From Alloactinosynnema sp. L-07 (lineage in GTDB: Bacteria > Actinomycetota > Actinomycetes > Mycobacteriales > Pseudonocardiaceae), in NCBI RefSeq assembly GCF_900070365.1, contig NZ_LN850107.1, positions 6,510,001-6,574,000 on the forward strand: 64,000 nucleotides of DNA. Direction: 5' to 3'. The position numbers and the translations under genes are program-made. This document shows, in pieces, positions 20,701 through 27,977 of the stretch. Under the pieces are notes generated by a model. That model did no database searches. It saw only the letters and a list, made by a program, of their open reading frames with translations, and was not told the DNA's origin. Positions within the stretch are counted from its first letter, which is position 1. Each line of letters begins with the position of its first letter.

Positions 20701-21011
20701 TCCAGGTGTGGATCGGCGTGAACGGCACGCAGGACATCACGTTCGCCTACAACCCGGCCGCCCTGCCCGCCGACCCGGGCCAGCCGTTCCTGGTCGGCGC
20801 CGAGAACGAGTTCGGCGGCGGCGACATCGCCGCGGTGCTGCCCACCGACGACCTGCGGGTGACCAGCACCGTGCCGGTTCCGGGGGCGTCGGTGTCCTAC
20901 ACGGTGACCGTCGTGGGCACCGAGCCCGGTGCCGGGAGGGTGACCACCGAGATGACCGGGGCGGGTCTGCCCGGCACCACCGTGGTGACCAGCGTGGTGG
21001 CGATCGAGTAG
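17733..21011 (+). CDS. Large secreted subtilase, cucumisin-like with PA insert
   Basis: 1092 residues from the ATG at 17733, which has GGAGG seven bases upstream and opens a signal peptide (cut near 30); a longer in-frame start is rejected. An I9 propeptide lies at about 70-178. The catalytic residues are D211 (NLDSGVWPEH), H287 (NGHGTHTAS), oxyanion N387 (SAGNSGP) and S600 (GTSMSSPH). A protease-associated (PA) domain is inserted at about 440-535. The 470 residues after the catalytic Ser form Fn3-like and other beta domains. This domain order is that of plant-cucumisin-like bacterial subtilases. It acts outside the cell. Confidence 0.95.
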   Translation: MRRSRCARAAVLAMVLPISLVTSGGEAVAAPTLGAEPLTPADRVTADKSPTSRLAKTDASLLGRTDAMLIPVVIKLDYDSLATYAGGRRGLEATSPSVTGKKLKDKTAAQQKYEAFAAGQEQAFKAELATRAPQAAVGTSLRVVYGGVSARVPANKISDILAIPNVVAVQADDPNHLLTDSSPDFIGAPSSYNRLGTTAGAGTGVLYGNLDSGVWPEHPSFADLGNLAAPPGPARVCDYGDNPLTPANDPFACQRKLVGGAAFTQTYDLVLGDDVFAGTARDSNGHGTHTASTSAGNIVNNVSVLGRAQAPIHGIAPGAWVMEYKVCGPQGCFPSDTTAAVGQAILDGVDVINYSISGGEDPFTDPTELAFLDAYAAGLFVAASAGNSGPAAGTSNHLSPWVTTVAASTQRREFASTLTITADNGDTFTADGASITPGAGPAQIVLASAAPYSNALCTTPAPAGLFTGKIVACQRGPGRVAKGFNVLQGGAAGMVLFNPSRADALTDTHWLPAVHLPDGTSMLAFLGSHTGETARFTAGQSRSGQGDVMAAFSSRGPGGNFIKPDVTAPGVQILAGDTPIVESVASGPGGELFQAIAGTSMSSPHTAGAAILLKAINPGWTPGQIKSGLMSTATTAVVKEDRSTPADPFDMGSGRIDLRQAWAPGITFDETAANMALLANDPVNAVHLNVPSVNTNVMPGRLTTVRTAKNVSGLKQKYTVSTTAPAGAKITVLPKKFSLDPGQSAQLSITIESQAPAAQFFGQIRLVPDSPQFPALHLPVAFKTGQSHVTLASECAPTQIAVNATSTCTVTATNTSFTDTTVDLTTRLSNQLKVVSASNATVVDKRTVHKTGVTVAGALPGVPSVDAGELFGYIPLTAFGVTPVPIGDEEIINFNVPAFVYNGVTYSRVGVDSNGYLVVGGGTADDNNCCSLPTGPSPARPNNILAPFWTDLDGTGAPGVYAAVLTDGVNSWLVFEYRVNVFGTTSGRTFQVWIGVNGTQDITFAYNPAALPADPGQPFLVGAENEFGGGDIAAVLPTDDLRVTSTVPVPGASVSYTVTVVGTEPGAGRVTTEMTGAGLPGTTVVTSVVAIE

Positions 21012-21029
21012 GAGAACCGGTGGGAGCGC

Positions 21030-21058
21030 GGGGCCCGGCGGTGAGTTCGCCGGGCCCC
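21030..21058 (+). terminator. Perfect 11-bp hairpin after the large subtilase
   Basis: GGGGCCCGGCG (21030-21040) and CGCCGGGCCCC (21048-21058) pair without mismatch around a 7-base loop, 19 bases past the stop codon. Confidence 0.8.
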
Positions 21059-21086
21059 ACTCCCGCTGAAAGTCAGTAGCCGACGT

Positions 21087-21403
21087 TTGGCAGCGCCTCC
21101 TGGCCACGTCGGTCGCGAAGCTGGTGCCTCGTCGTTCACCGAGGAGGTGCGCAAGACGCCGTTGACGGCCACGCCGTACTCACTGCGGCACGCCGCTGTG
21201 TCGACGTGGCTAGCCGGGGAGTGGACCCGGCCCAGGTGGCGAAGTGGGCCGGACACTCACTTGAGGTGCTGCGTCAGGTTTACGCGAAGTCCTTGCACGG
21301 CAGGGAGAACGCCGCGCGCGACGTCACCACGTATTCGCCACGAACACCCGTAGACGGCCCGACATGGCCGGACGCAGCCGGACAAGACAAGATCAAGCCC
21401 TGA
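21087..21403 (+). pseudogene. C-terminal remnant of a tyrosine recombinase (integrase)
   Basis: One frame reads LTATPYSLRHAAVSTWLA, containing the LRHA..TWL box with the active-site Arg and His. A frameshift near 21220 moves to GVDPAQVAKWAGHSLEVLRQ and VYAKSLHGRENAARD, the second active-site region with H and the nucleophile Tyr. Only the last part of the catalytic domain survives. It points at, and stops just short of, tRNA-Arg, the usual layout of an integrase at its attachment tRNA, so it is likely debris of a lost integrative element. Confidence 0.85.
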
Positions 21404-21430
21404 CCGGCTTTACGCTGGTCAGGGCTTGAT
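21392..21430. terminator. 14-bp perfect hairpin between integrase relic and tRNA-Arg
   Basis: ATCAAGCCCTGACC (21392-21405) and GGTCAGGGCTTGAT (21417-21430) are exact complements with an 11-base loop. It lies 19 bases past the 3' end of the minus-strand tRNA and overlaps the end of the integrase relic, so it could terminate both. Confidence 0.75.
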
Positions 21431-21449
21431 TTCACCCGGCGAAAGGTGG

Positions 21450-21522
21450 TGCCCCCGGCAGGATTCGAACCTGCGACACACGGTTTAGGAAACCGATGCT
21501 CTATCCCCTGAGCTACGAGGGC
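21450..21522 (-). tRNA. tRNA-Arg, anticodon CCT
   Basis: The minus strand folds into a full cloverleaf of 73 bases: acceptor GCCCTCG/CGGGGGC, D arm with AGCTCAGGGGATAGAGC, anticodon arm CGGTT-TCCTAA-ACCG reading codon AGG, and a GGTTCGAATCC T arm. The CCA end is not encoded. It is the likely attachment site of the lost element whose integrase remnant lies on its 3' side. Confidence 0.95.
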
Positions 21523-21639
21523 GTGCGCCGGACACGATACCCGGTGCCGCTCACCGTCCTCTCCGCCACCTAGGGGTGGTCCCGGATGTCCCGATCAAGG
21601 CTGGGCGGCAGGATGGCGCCAGACGGAGGGGAGAGGTCA

Positions 21640-22551
21640 GTGGCTGACCGGAGGCTGGAGATCGACCGCATCTCCAAGCGGTATGGGGACGTCGTGGCGC
21701 TGCGGGAGATGACGTTCGACGTGCGGGCGGGGGAGTTGTTCGGGTTCGTCGGGAGCAACGGCGCGGGCAAGACGACCACTATGCGGATCGCGCTGGGGGT
21801 TTTGGCGGCGGACGCGGGGGAGGTTCGGTGGGATGGGCGGCCGGTGACCCTGCGGACGCGGCGGCATATCGGGTACATGCCGGAGGAGCGGGGGCTCTAT
21901 CCGAAGATGAAGGTGGGCGAGCAGCTGATCTACCTGGCTCGGCTGCACGGGCTGTCGGCCGTGGCCGCCGAGCGGGCGATGGGGGAGTGGACCGAGCGCC
22001 TTGGGGTGGGTGGGCGGGTGGGGGATGAGGTGCAGAAGCTGAGCCTTGGCAACCAGCAGCGGGTCCAGCTGGCCGCCGCCCTTGTGCACAACCCGACCAT
22101 TCTGGTGCTCGACGAGCCGTTCTCCGGGCTTGACCCGGTGGCGGTGGACGTCATGAGCAAGGTGTTGAAGGACAAGGCTTCCGACGGGGTGCCGGTGGTG
22201 TTCTCCAGCCACCAGCTCGACCTGGTCGAGCGGTTGTGCGACCGGGTCGGGATCGTCCGCAGTGGACAGATGGTGGCGTGCGACCGGGTCGACGCGTTGC
22301 GCGACACCGGGGCTGTTCGCCTGGTGGTCGACGTGCCGCAGGCGCGCAATGGGTGGGCCGATGGGCTCGCCGGGGTGACGGTCAAGGAACGGGCGGGGAC
22401 CAAGACCGTCCTCGAACTCGCCGATGGCGCCGACGATCAGGCCGTGTTGCGGGCCGCGTTGGCCACGGGGCCGGTGGCTGAGTTCAGCAGGCGGCGGCCG
22501 TCGTTGGCCGAGCTGTTCCGCAGTGTCGTGTCCGAGGGGGTGGCGGCGTGA
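21640..22551 (+). CDS. ABC-2 transporter ATP-binding protein
   Basis: 303 residues from the GTG at 21640 (GAGAGG just upstream); an earlier in-frame ATG at 21586 lacks a good RBS. Walker A is GSNGAGKTTT, the signature is KLSLGNQQRVQLAAAL, Walker B is ILVLDEPFSGLDP, and the H-loop is SSHQLDLVE. The C-terminal 80 residues are the DUF4162-like tail of NatA-type exporters. It overlaps the permease start by four bases (GTGA). The exported substrate is not predictable; sodium or a drug is possible by analogy with NatAB. Confidence 0.93.
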   Translation: MADRRLEIDRISKRYGDVVALREMTFDVRAGELFGFVGSNGAGKTTTMRIALGVLAADAGEVRWDGRPVTLRTRRHIGYMPEERGLYPKMKVGEQLIYLARLHGLSAVAAERAMGEWTERLGVGGRVGDEVQKLSLGNQQRVQLAAALVHNPTILVLDEPFSGLDPVAVDVMSKVLKDKASDGVPVVFSSHQLDLVERLCDRVGIVRSGQMVACDRVDALRDTGAVRLVVDVPQARNGWADGLAGVTVKERAGTKTVLELADGADDQAVLRAALATGPVAEFSRRRPSLAELFRSVVSEGVAA

Positions 22552-23747
22552 CCGAGGACGTGCACCTTGGCAACTGGGCCGCGGTGGGGCTGGTCGCCGA
22601 GCGGGAGGTCCGCACCCGGCTGCGGTCCAAGGCGTTCATCATCACGACGGTGGCCACGCTGGTCCTACTCGTGGGGTTCGCGCTGGTCATGAAGCTGGTG
22701 GGCGGTGGCGCGGACGCCACGGTCGGGTTCACCGGGGGCGCCACCCAGCTGGAGGCGCCGCTCAAGGCGACCGCGGAGAGCATCGGGCAGAACATCGACA
22801 CCAGGTCCGTGCCCGACGAGGCGGCGGCGCGCAAGCAGGTCGAGGACCAGTCGCTCGACGCGCTGATTGTCGGGGACGGGTCGAAGATCGTCGTGGTGGT
22901 CAAGAAGGACATCGACGATTCGCTGCGCAACGTGGTCAACGTGCTGGCCGGCCAGTTGGCCCTCAACCAGCAGATCGTGGACCTCGGCGGCGACCCGGCC
23001 AGGGTGGCCGAGACCGTCGCGGCGGCCAAGGCCGAGGTGCGGCCGATGGAGCCGCCGTTCGACTACAACGGCCAGCAGCTCGTGATCGGCATGATCGCGG
23101 GCGTGCTGATCTACATGTCGCTGTTGATCAACGGGCAGTCCGTGGCCCAGGGCGTCGTGGAGGAGAAGTCCAGCCGGGTCGTCGAACTGCTGCTCGCGAC
23201 CATCCGGCCGTGGCAGCTCATGGCGGGCAAGGTGCTCGGCATCGGTGTGGTCGGCCTGATCCAGATGATCGCCATCGGCGGGGTCGGCGTCGCCGCGGCG
23301 CTCGCGTTGGGCGTGCTGACGATCTCCGTCGGCGCCGCCGTCGGCACGGTCGTGTGGCTGGTGGTGTGGTTCCTGCTCGGCTTCATCGCGTACTCGCTGG
23401 TCTTCGCCGCGCTCGCGGCGCTGGTGTCGCGGCAGGAGGACGTCGCCGGGGTCATCACGCCGCCGCTGATGTTCGTCATCCTTGGCTATGTGATGGGCAT
23501 CTCGGTGCTGCCATACGACCCGGGCAACAAGCTGATCGAGATCCTGTCGATCACCCCGCTGTTCGCCCCGACGCTGATGCCGATGCGCCTGGCCATGGGC
23601 GGTGTTCCCGCGTGGGAGGCGGCGTTGTCGGTCGCGCTCGTGGTGGCGCTGATCCCGGCGCTGGTCTGGCTGTCGGGCCGGGTCTACCGCAACGCGGTGA
23701 TGCGCAGCGGCGGGAAGGTGAAGCTGAGGGAGGCTCTGCGGTCGTGA
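22548..23747 (+). CDS. ABC-2 type permease (NatB-like)
   Basis: 399 residues, GTG start inside the stop of the ATPase gene. One N-terminal membrane segment is followed by a large extracytoplasmic domain (about 50-175) and then five or six hydrophobic segments starting near 180. The loop GQSVAQGVVEEKSSRVVELL is the conserved ABC-2 coupling region. It forms the membrane half of the exporter with the preceding ATPase. The final gene of this direction, a response regulator, begins 59 bases downstream and may be co-transcribed. Confidence 0.92.
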   Translation: MTEDVHLGNWAAVGLVAEREVRTRLRSKAFIITTVATLVLLVGFALVMKLVGGGADATVGFTGGATQLEAPLKATAESIGQNIDTRSVPDEAAARKQVEDQSLDALIVGDGSKIVVVVKKDIDDSLRNVVNVLAGQLALNQQIVDLGGDPARVAETVAAAKAEVRPMEPPFDYNGQQLVIGMIAGVLIYMSLLINGQSVAQGVVEEKSSRVVELLLATIRPWQLMAGKVLGIGVVGLIQMIAIGGVGVAAALALGVLTISVGAAVGTVVWLVVWFLLGFIAYSLVFAALAALVSRQEDVAGVITPPLMFVILGYVMGISVLPYDPGNKLIEILSITPLFAPTLMPMRLAMGGVPAWEAALSVALVVALIPALVWLSGRVYRNAVMRSGGKVKLREALRS

Positions 23748-23806
23748 GCACCGAGGGTGCGCACGTCACCCGGTAGAGTCACGCGATGCCGAATCGGGGA
23801 GGCATT

Positions 23807-24454
23807 GTGATCAAGGTACTGGTCGCGGACGACGAGGATCTCGTCCGTTCGGGTCTGCGGGCGATCCTGGCCAGCGCGGGCGACATCGAGGTGGTCGCCG
23901 AGTGCGACGACGGCGGGTACGTCGTCGACCTGGTCCGCCTGCACCGCCCGCACGTCGTGCTGCTCGACGTCCGCATGCACCAGACCACCGGCATCGAGGC
24001 GCTGCGCCGGGTGATCCAGCTGCCCGACCCGCCCGCCGTGGCGATGCTGACCACCTTCGACGTCGACGAGTACGTGCGGGAGGCGCTGCGGATCGGCGCC
24101 AACGGCTTCCTGCTCAAGGACACCGAGCCCACGCAGCTGGTGGCCGCCGTGCGCGACCTGGCGCGCGGCGGCGCCGTGCTCGACCCCAACGTCGCCGCCA
24201 GGGTCATCGCGGCCCTGGCCGACGGGCAGCGCGCCGCCGAGCCCGCGCGCAAGCTGCTCGCGGCGCTGTCCGCGCGTGAGATCGAGGTCGTCACCCTGAT
24301 CGGCAAGGGCATGTCCAACGCCGAGATCGGCGCGACGCTGCACCTGTCGGAGGCGACGGTGAAGGGCTACGTGTCGGCGGTGCTGGGCAAGATCGGCGCC
24401 AGCAACCGGGTCCAGGCGGCACTGGTCGCCTATCGCGGTGGCCTCATCGGCTAG
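23807..24454 (+). CDS. NarL/LuxR family response regulator (orphan)
   Basis: 215 residues from the GTG at 23807, which has GGGGAGG four bases upstream; an ATG at 23786 would include the RBS in the coding part. The receiver has the acidic pocket (ADDED), the phospho-acceptor in VVLLDVRM and the K in LLKDTEP. The LuxR HTH is at about 145-205 (LSAREIEVVTLIGKGMSNAE, LSEATVKGYVSAVLGKIG). No histidine kinase is encoded nearby, so its signal is unknown; the ABC exporter upstream is a possible target. Confidence 0.92.
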   Translation: MIKVLVADDEDLVRSGLRAILASAGDIEVVAECDDGGYVVDLVRLHRPHVVLLDVRMHQTTGIEALRRVIQLPDPPAVAMLTTFDVDEYVREALRIGANGFLLKDTEPTQLVAAVRDLARGGAVLDPNVAARVIAALADGQRAAEPARKLLAALSAREIEVVTLIGKGMSNAEIGATLHLSEATVKGYVSAVLGKIGASNRVQAALVAYRGGLIG

Positions 24455-24492
24455 TGCACTAGTTCGAATACTGACCCGGTGAGGACCGCCGG

Positions 24493-26028
24493 CTATGCGC
24501 CGGGTCCGGGGGCGTGCACTTCGACCCGGTTGCGGCCGTGCCGCTTCGCCCGGTAGAGCGCCACGTCGGCGTGGGCGAACAGCTTCTCCAGCGTGTCGGA
24601 GCCCGACGCCACCCCCACGCTGACCGTCGGGCGGCGGGTGTTGCCGAGCACCGCCGACCAGTCGTGTCGGTCGACCGAGATGCGGATGCGCTCGGCCACC
24701 GCGACGCCGACCGGTGAGGTCATCCCCGTGGAGTGGTCCAGCGGCGCCTCGGTCAACAGCACGACGAACTCGTCGCCCGCCCAGCGCGCCACCACGTCGC
24801 CGACACGGCACTCGGCGCGCAGGAGTTGGGCGATCTCGCGCAGGGCCGCGTCGCCCGCGGCGTGGCCCGCGGCGTCGTTGACGCCCTTGAACCAGTCGAC
24901 GTCGATCAGCACGAGCCAGGGCACCCGGCCATTGGCGGCGGCGCGGTCGAGGGTCTCCGGGGCGATGCGCTCCAGACCGAGGCGGTTGGCCAGTCCGGTC
25001 AGCGGGTCGCGTTCGGCGGCCTCGCGGGCGGCCAGCGCCTGGTGGCGGGCGCGCACGGCGAGCCTGCGCTGCTCCAACGCCTGGCCAAGGCCCTCCTGGA
25101 CGGTCTCCAGCGCGGTCTGGCGGGCGGTGATGTTGCGCCGCAGGGCCTCGGCCTCACCCTGCGCGTCACCGTTGTCGCGACAGATGTCGGCGAGGTCCTG
25201 GGAGTAGCGCTGGAGCAGCGCGATGTCGTTGATCCACTCCGCTTCCTTGACCGCGATCCGCGCGTGGTGGGTGGCGTCGTCGAGCTGGTGCTGTTTGCGC
25301 CGGACAAGCGCGATCACCCAGTTGCCCACCGAGTTCACCCAGCGGTTGCCCATCGGCTCGGCGACCGCGAGGGCGGTGCGCGCGGTCGCCTCGGCGCGCT
25401 CCAGTTCGCCGATGCCCGCCAGCGACGCGCCGTAGGCGGACAGGAGAGCGAGGTGGATGCGGCCCTCCTTGACCAGGGCGAGGCCTTCCTCGAGCAGCGG
25501 GATCGCCGAGCGGAAGGTCGCCTCGGCCTGGGCGGGTGGCTGTTCGCACGCGCGGAAGTTGAGCGTGCCCGCGAGCCCTTGCAGACAGTGGGCCAGGATC
25601 TCCACGTCGTCACCCGTCCGGGCGACCTCGACCGCGATCCGGCTGATCTCCAGCGACGCGCGCCGGTGGCCGATCCCTTCGAGCAGGTAGCCGAGCCTGC
25701 CCAGGGTGTCGGCGGCGAAGGACCCGCGTGGCTGCTCGGCGTCGATGTCGCTCCAGCCCTCGGCGGCCAGCTCCAGTGCCAGCGGGATGCGCCGCAGCCG
25801 CCACGCGGCCACCGCCCGCCGGGTCAGGATGGCCGCGCGCGTCCACGGGTCCAGACCCGGCGGGACCTTGGACAGCAGTTGGTCGAACAGCGTGTTCGCC
25901 TCGTCGTTGCGGCCCGCGTCGAGCAGCAGCCGCACCTCGCGGTCCGCGCTGAGCGCCTCGGTCGCCCCGACCCCATCCAGCTCTACGCCGTCCACACCGT
26001 TCCCGGATCGTCCTTGATCATGGCCCAC
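24493..26028 (-). CDS. TPR-GGDEF protein, probable diguanylate cyclase
   Basis: 511 residues. The N-terminal 300 residues are TPR-like helical repeats. A short coiled linker (LEQRRLAVRARHQALAAREA) leads to a GGDEF domain at about 340-505, starting RDPLTGLANRLGLERI. The signature is AGDEF instead of GGDEF. The I-site RVGD lies exactly five residues before it, so feedback by c-di-GMP is likely. AGDEF enzymes have been reported active, but this needs testing. There is no membrane segment, so it senses something cytoplasmic. It is convergent with the response regulator. Confidence 0.9.
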   Translation of the reverse strand: MGHDQGRSGNGVDGVELDGVGATEALSADREVRLLLDAGRNDEANTLFDQLLSKVPPGLDPWTRAAILTRRAVAAWRLRRIPLALELAAEGWSDIDAEQPRGSFAADTLGRLGYLLEGIGHRRASLEISRIAVEVARTGDDVEILAHCLQGLAGTLNFRACEQPPAQAEATFRSAIPLLEEGLALVKEGRIHLALLSAYGASLAGIGELERAEATARTALAVAEPMGNRWVNSVGNWVIALVRRKQHQLDDATHHARIAVKEAEWINDIALLQRYSQDLADICRDNGDAQGEAEALRRNITARQTALETVQEGLGQALEQRRLAVRARHQALAAREAAERDPLTGLANRLGLERIAPETLDRAAANGRVPWLVLIDVDWFKGVNDAAGHAAGDAALREIAQLLRAECRVGDVVARWAGDEFVVLLTEAPLDHSTGMTSPVGVAVAERIRISVDRHDWSAVLGNTRRPTVSVGVASGSDTLEKLFAHADVALYRAKRHGRNRVEVHAPGPGA

Positions 26029-26143
26029 GACACTGCCGCCGCAGGCTACAAGGCCCGGCCGGGGTGACCCGTTCGGAGTATTGGTCAGGCTTGGACGGTC
26101 GTTTCTGGGGGCAGCCCAGGTGGCCCGCCTGATCGCGGACTTG

Positions 26144-26164
26144 CAATGGGATCCGTTTTCATTA
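26144..26164 (+). promoter_or_regulatory. Possible Zur box
   Basis: CAATGGGATCCGTTTTCATTA is a 21-bp imperfect dyad. Its right half, GTTTTCATTA, matches the half-site of actinobacterial Zur boxes as I recall them; the left half agrees at 6 of 10 positions. It stands 62 bases before the COG0523-like gene, a family often under Zur control. Confidence 0.45.
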
Positions 26165-26226
26165 CGGTGCTCGCCAGGGTAGCCTCGGCCGGGTCAAGGT
26201 GGAAACCGTTGTCGATAGGAGGTCCT

Positions 26227-26982
26227 GTGTCGACCACTCGGCTGGTGCTTGTCTGCGGGCCGCGCCACGAGTCCACCCGGATGCTCTCCACCCAGCTGAT
26301 GACCGGCCTGCCCGCTACCGTCGTCGTCCACCACGACCTGCGCCGCGTCGCCGACGGCGTGGTCCGCAGGCGGTTGCGGCTCGGCCGCGCGGACACCACG
26401 ACGACCATCGAACTCGCCCACGGCTGCGTGGCCCGCGCCCTCCGCGAGGACCTGCTTCCGTTGCTGCGCGCGCTGTGCGCCGACCCGCGGGTAGAGCGGA
26501 TCGTGCTGCACCTCGACCCGATCGTGGAGCCGGCGCCGGTGTGCTGGGCGCTGGGGAACGTGCTGGTCGGCGCGGCCACGATCCTGGACGTCGCCGACAT
26601 CGAGGCCGTGATCGCCGCGGTGGACCCGGCCACGTGGCTGGAGGACGCCACCAGCGACGTGCCGATCAGCGAGTGCGGGTACGGCGTGATGGGCGACGGC
26701 CCGACGCTGGCGCAGGTCGTGGTCGGCCAGGTCGGGTTCGCCGACGCGGTCGTGCTGACCACGGCGGCCGAGACGTGGCCTGCCGCCCAGGTGAACGCCG
26801 TCCTCGACCGCCTCGCCCCAGGCGCGGCGCGGGTCGTGCTTGGCGGCGTGGAGCCGCTGCCCCTGCTCGCCGCGATCCCGGACAACGCCCGACGCGGTCA
26901 GATGAATCCGACCGCGCTGATCCCACCGTTCGCGGTCAGGGGGCCTGTGTTGTTTTGTCCGGGGAGTCTCGCCATTGGGTGA
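26227..26982 (+). CDS. Truncated COG0523 (CobW-like) zinc-responsive protein
   Basis: 251 residues from the GTG at 26227 (AGGAGG five bases upstream). IELAHGCVARALREDLLPLL corresponds to the CXXC-containing region of COG0523, but with the Cys pair reduced to one, and VERIVLHLDPIVEPAPVCWA plus AQVVVGQVGFADAVVLT match the Rv0106-like branch. That branch also lacks a clear Walker A and runs to nearly 400 residues (recalled). Here the frame stops soon after DNARRG, and the C-terminal CobW domain is absent, replaced by the tail of the convergent phosphatase gene. It may be non-functional or a minimal version. Confidence 0.7.
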   Translation: MSTTRLVLVCGPRHESTRMLSTQLMTGLPATVVVHHDLRRVADGVVRRRLRLGRADTTTTIELAHGCVARALREDLLPLLRALCADPRVERIVLHLDPIVEPAPVCWALGNVLVGAATILDVADIEAVIAAVDPATWLEDATSDVPISECGYGVMGDGPTLAQVVVGQVGFADAVVLTTAAETWPAAQVNAVLDRLAPGAARVVLGGVEPLPLLAAIPDNARRGQMNPTALIPPFAVRGPVLFCPGSLAIG

Positions 26983-27580
26983 AGGGGCGGTCGAGCGACC
27001 ACTTTCCGTTGTAAGTGAGGATTCGGTGGGCGCAGTGCTCGGGGTTTGACAGTGACTCGAAGAGGTCGATGCTCCACGAGAACATTCGCCTGCACAGCAG
27101 CCGCATGGTCAGGCCATGGGTGACCACCAGGGCCGTGTCCGGGTGGGTCGGGTCGTTCTCGACGCGCTGTTCCAGTTCGTTGAGGAAGCTCGCCACCCTG
27201 TCGTCGACGTCCGCGCCGGACTCGCCGTGGGCCAGGCGGTAGAAGAAGTGGCCGAACTCGTGGCGCTTCTGTTTCTGGATCTCCTGGTCGACCGGGTCCT
27301 GCAGGTTCCCCCAGTCCTGCTCCCGCAGGCGGGGCTCCGGCACGTGCCGCTCGACGACCCCGTCCAGCCCGAGCAGCTGGAACGTTCGAGAAGTCCGCAC
27401 GTACGGGCTCACGTAGGCCGCCACCGGCTCGGTGAGCAGAGCGCGCAGCCGGGTGCCCTCGGCTCTGGCCTGCTCCTCGCCGCGTGGGGTCAAAGGGAGG
27501 GCGTGGTCGGGGATGCGGCAATAGGCCAACTCGTCGATGTTGCCGAGGCTCTCGGCGTGCCGCAGCAGGATGATCCGCAC
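26936..27580 (-). CDS. Histidine phosphatase family protein (phosphoglycerate mutase-like)
   Basis: 214 residues, GTG start. LLRHAESLGN supplies the catalytic RHG-type His, YVSPYVRTSRT the second Arg, and VVTHGLTMRLL the second catalytic His. The EQDWGN segment is typical of broad-specificity phosphatases rather than glycolytic mutase. It overlaps the end of the convergent COG0523 gene by 47 bases. The substrate is unknown. Confidence 0.9.
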   Translation of the reverse strand: MRIILLRHAESLGNIDELAYCRIPDHALPLTPRGEEQARAEGTRLRALLTEPVAAYVSPYVRTSRTFQLLGLDGVVERHVPEPRLREQDWGNLQDPVDQEIQKQKRHEFGHFFYRLAHGESGADVDDRVASFLNELEQRVENDPTHPDTALVVTHGLTMRLLCRRMFSWSIDLFESLSNPEHCAHRILTYNGKWSLDRPFTQWRDSPDKTTQAP

Positions 27581-27638
27581 GCGCCTATGGTGCCCGACCC
27601 AATACAGTGCGAGGGCCTACTCGACTGGAGTGTCACAA

Positions 27639-27977
27639 GTGATCAAGTACATCGCCGTCTATCGGCAGCCCGACGACGCGGCGGATTTCGATGACAAGTA
27701 CTTCGGCAGCCACCTGCCGCTGGTCGACAAAACCCCTGGACTGGTGCGGCAGGAGATCGCCAAGGTCAAACGGGTCTACGTGCCGGGCTTCCTCGGCGAC
27801 ACCGAGCCGTACCTGGTGGCCGAGCTGTACTTCGAGTCCGAGGCGGCCATGAAGGCGGCCTTCAAATCACCCGAATGGCAGGCGTCGGGGGCCAACCTGG
27901 GCGAGATCGGCGGGATGGACCTGGTGGCGATGTTCTCCGCCGAGATCGAGGAGACCGGGATCGAGGAGACAGCGTGA
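27639..27977 (+). CDS. EthD domain protein
   Basis: 112 residues from the GTG at 27639, with GGAG eight bases before it; a GTG at 27630 is possible. It shows the ferredoxin-like EthD pattern: IKYIAVYRQPDDAADFDDKY, then HLPLVDKTPGL and YLVAELYFESEAAMKAAFKS. EthD proteins are small dimeric enzymes or helpers in ether and polyketide metabolism. It is the first gene of a tight chain: its stop lies inside the GTGA of the next gene. Confidence 0.9.
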   Translation: MIKYIAVYRQPDDAADFDDKYFGSHLPLVDKTPGLVRQEIAKVKRVYVPGFLGDTEPYLVAELYFESEAAMKAAFKSPEWQASGANLGEIGGMDLVAMFSAEIEETGIEETA

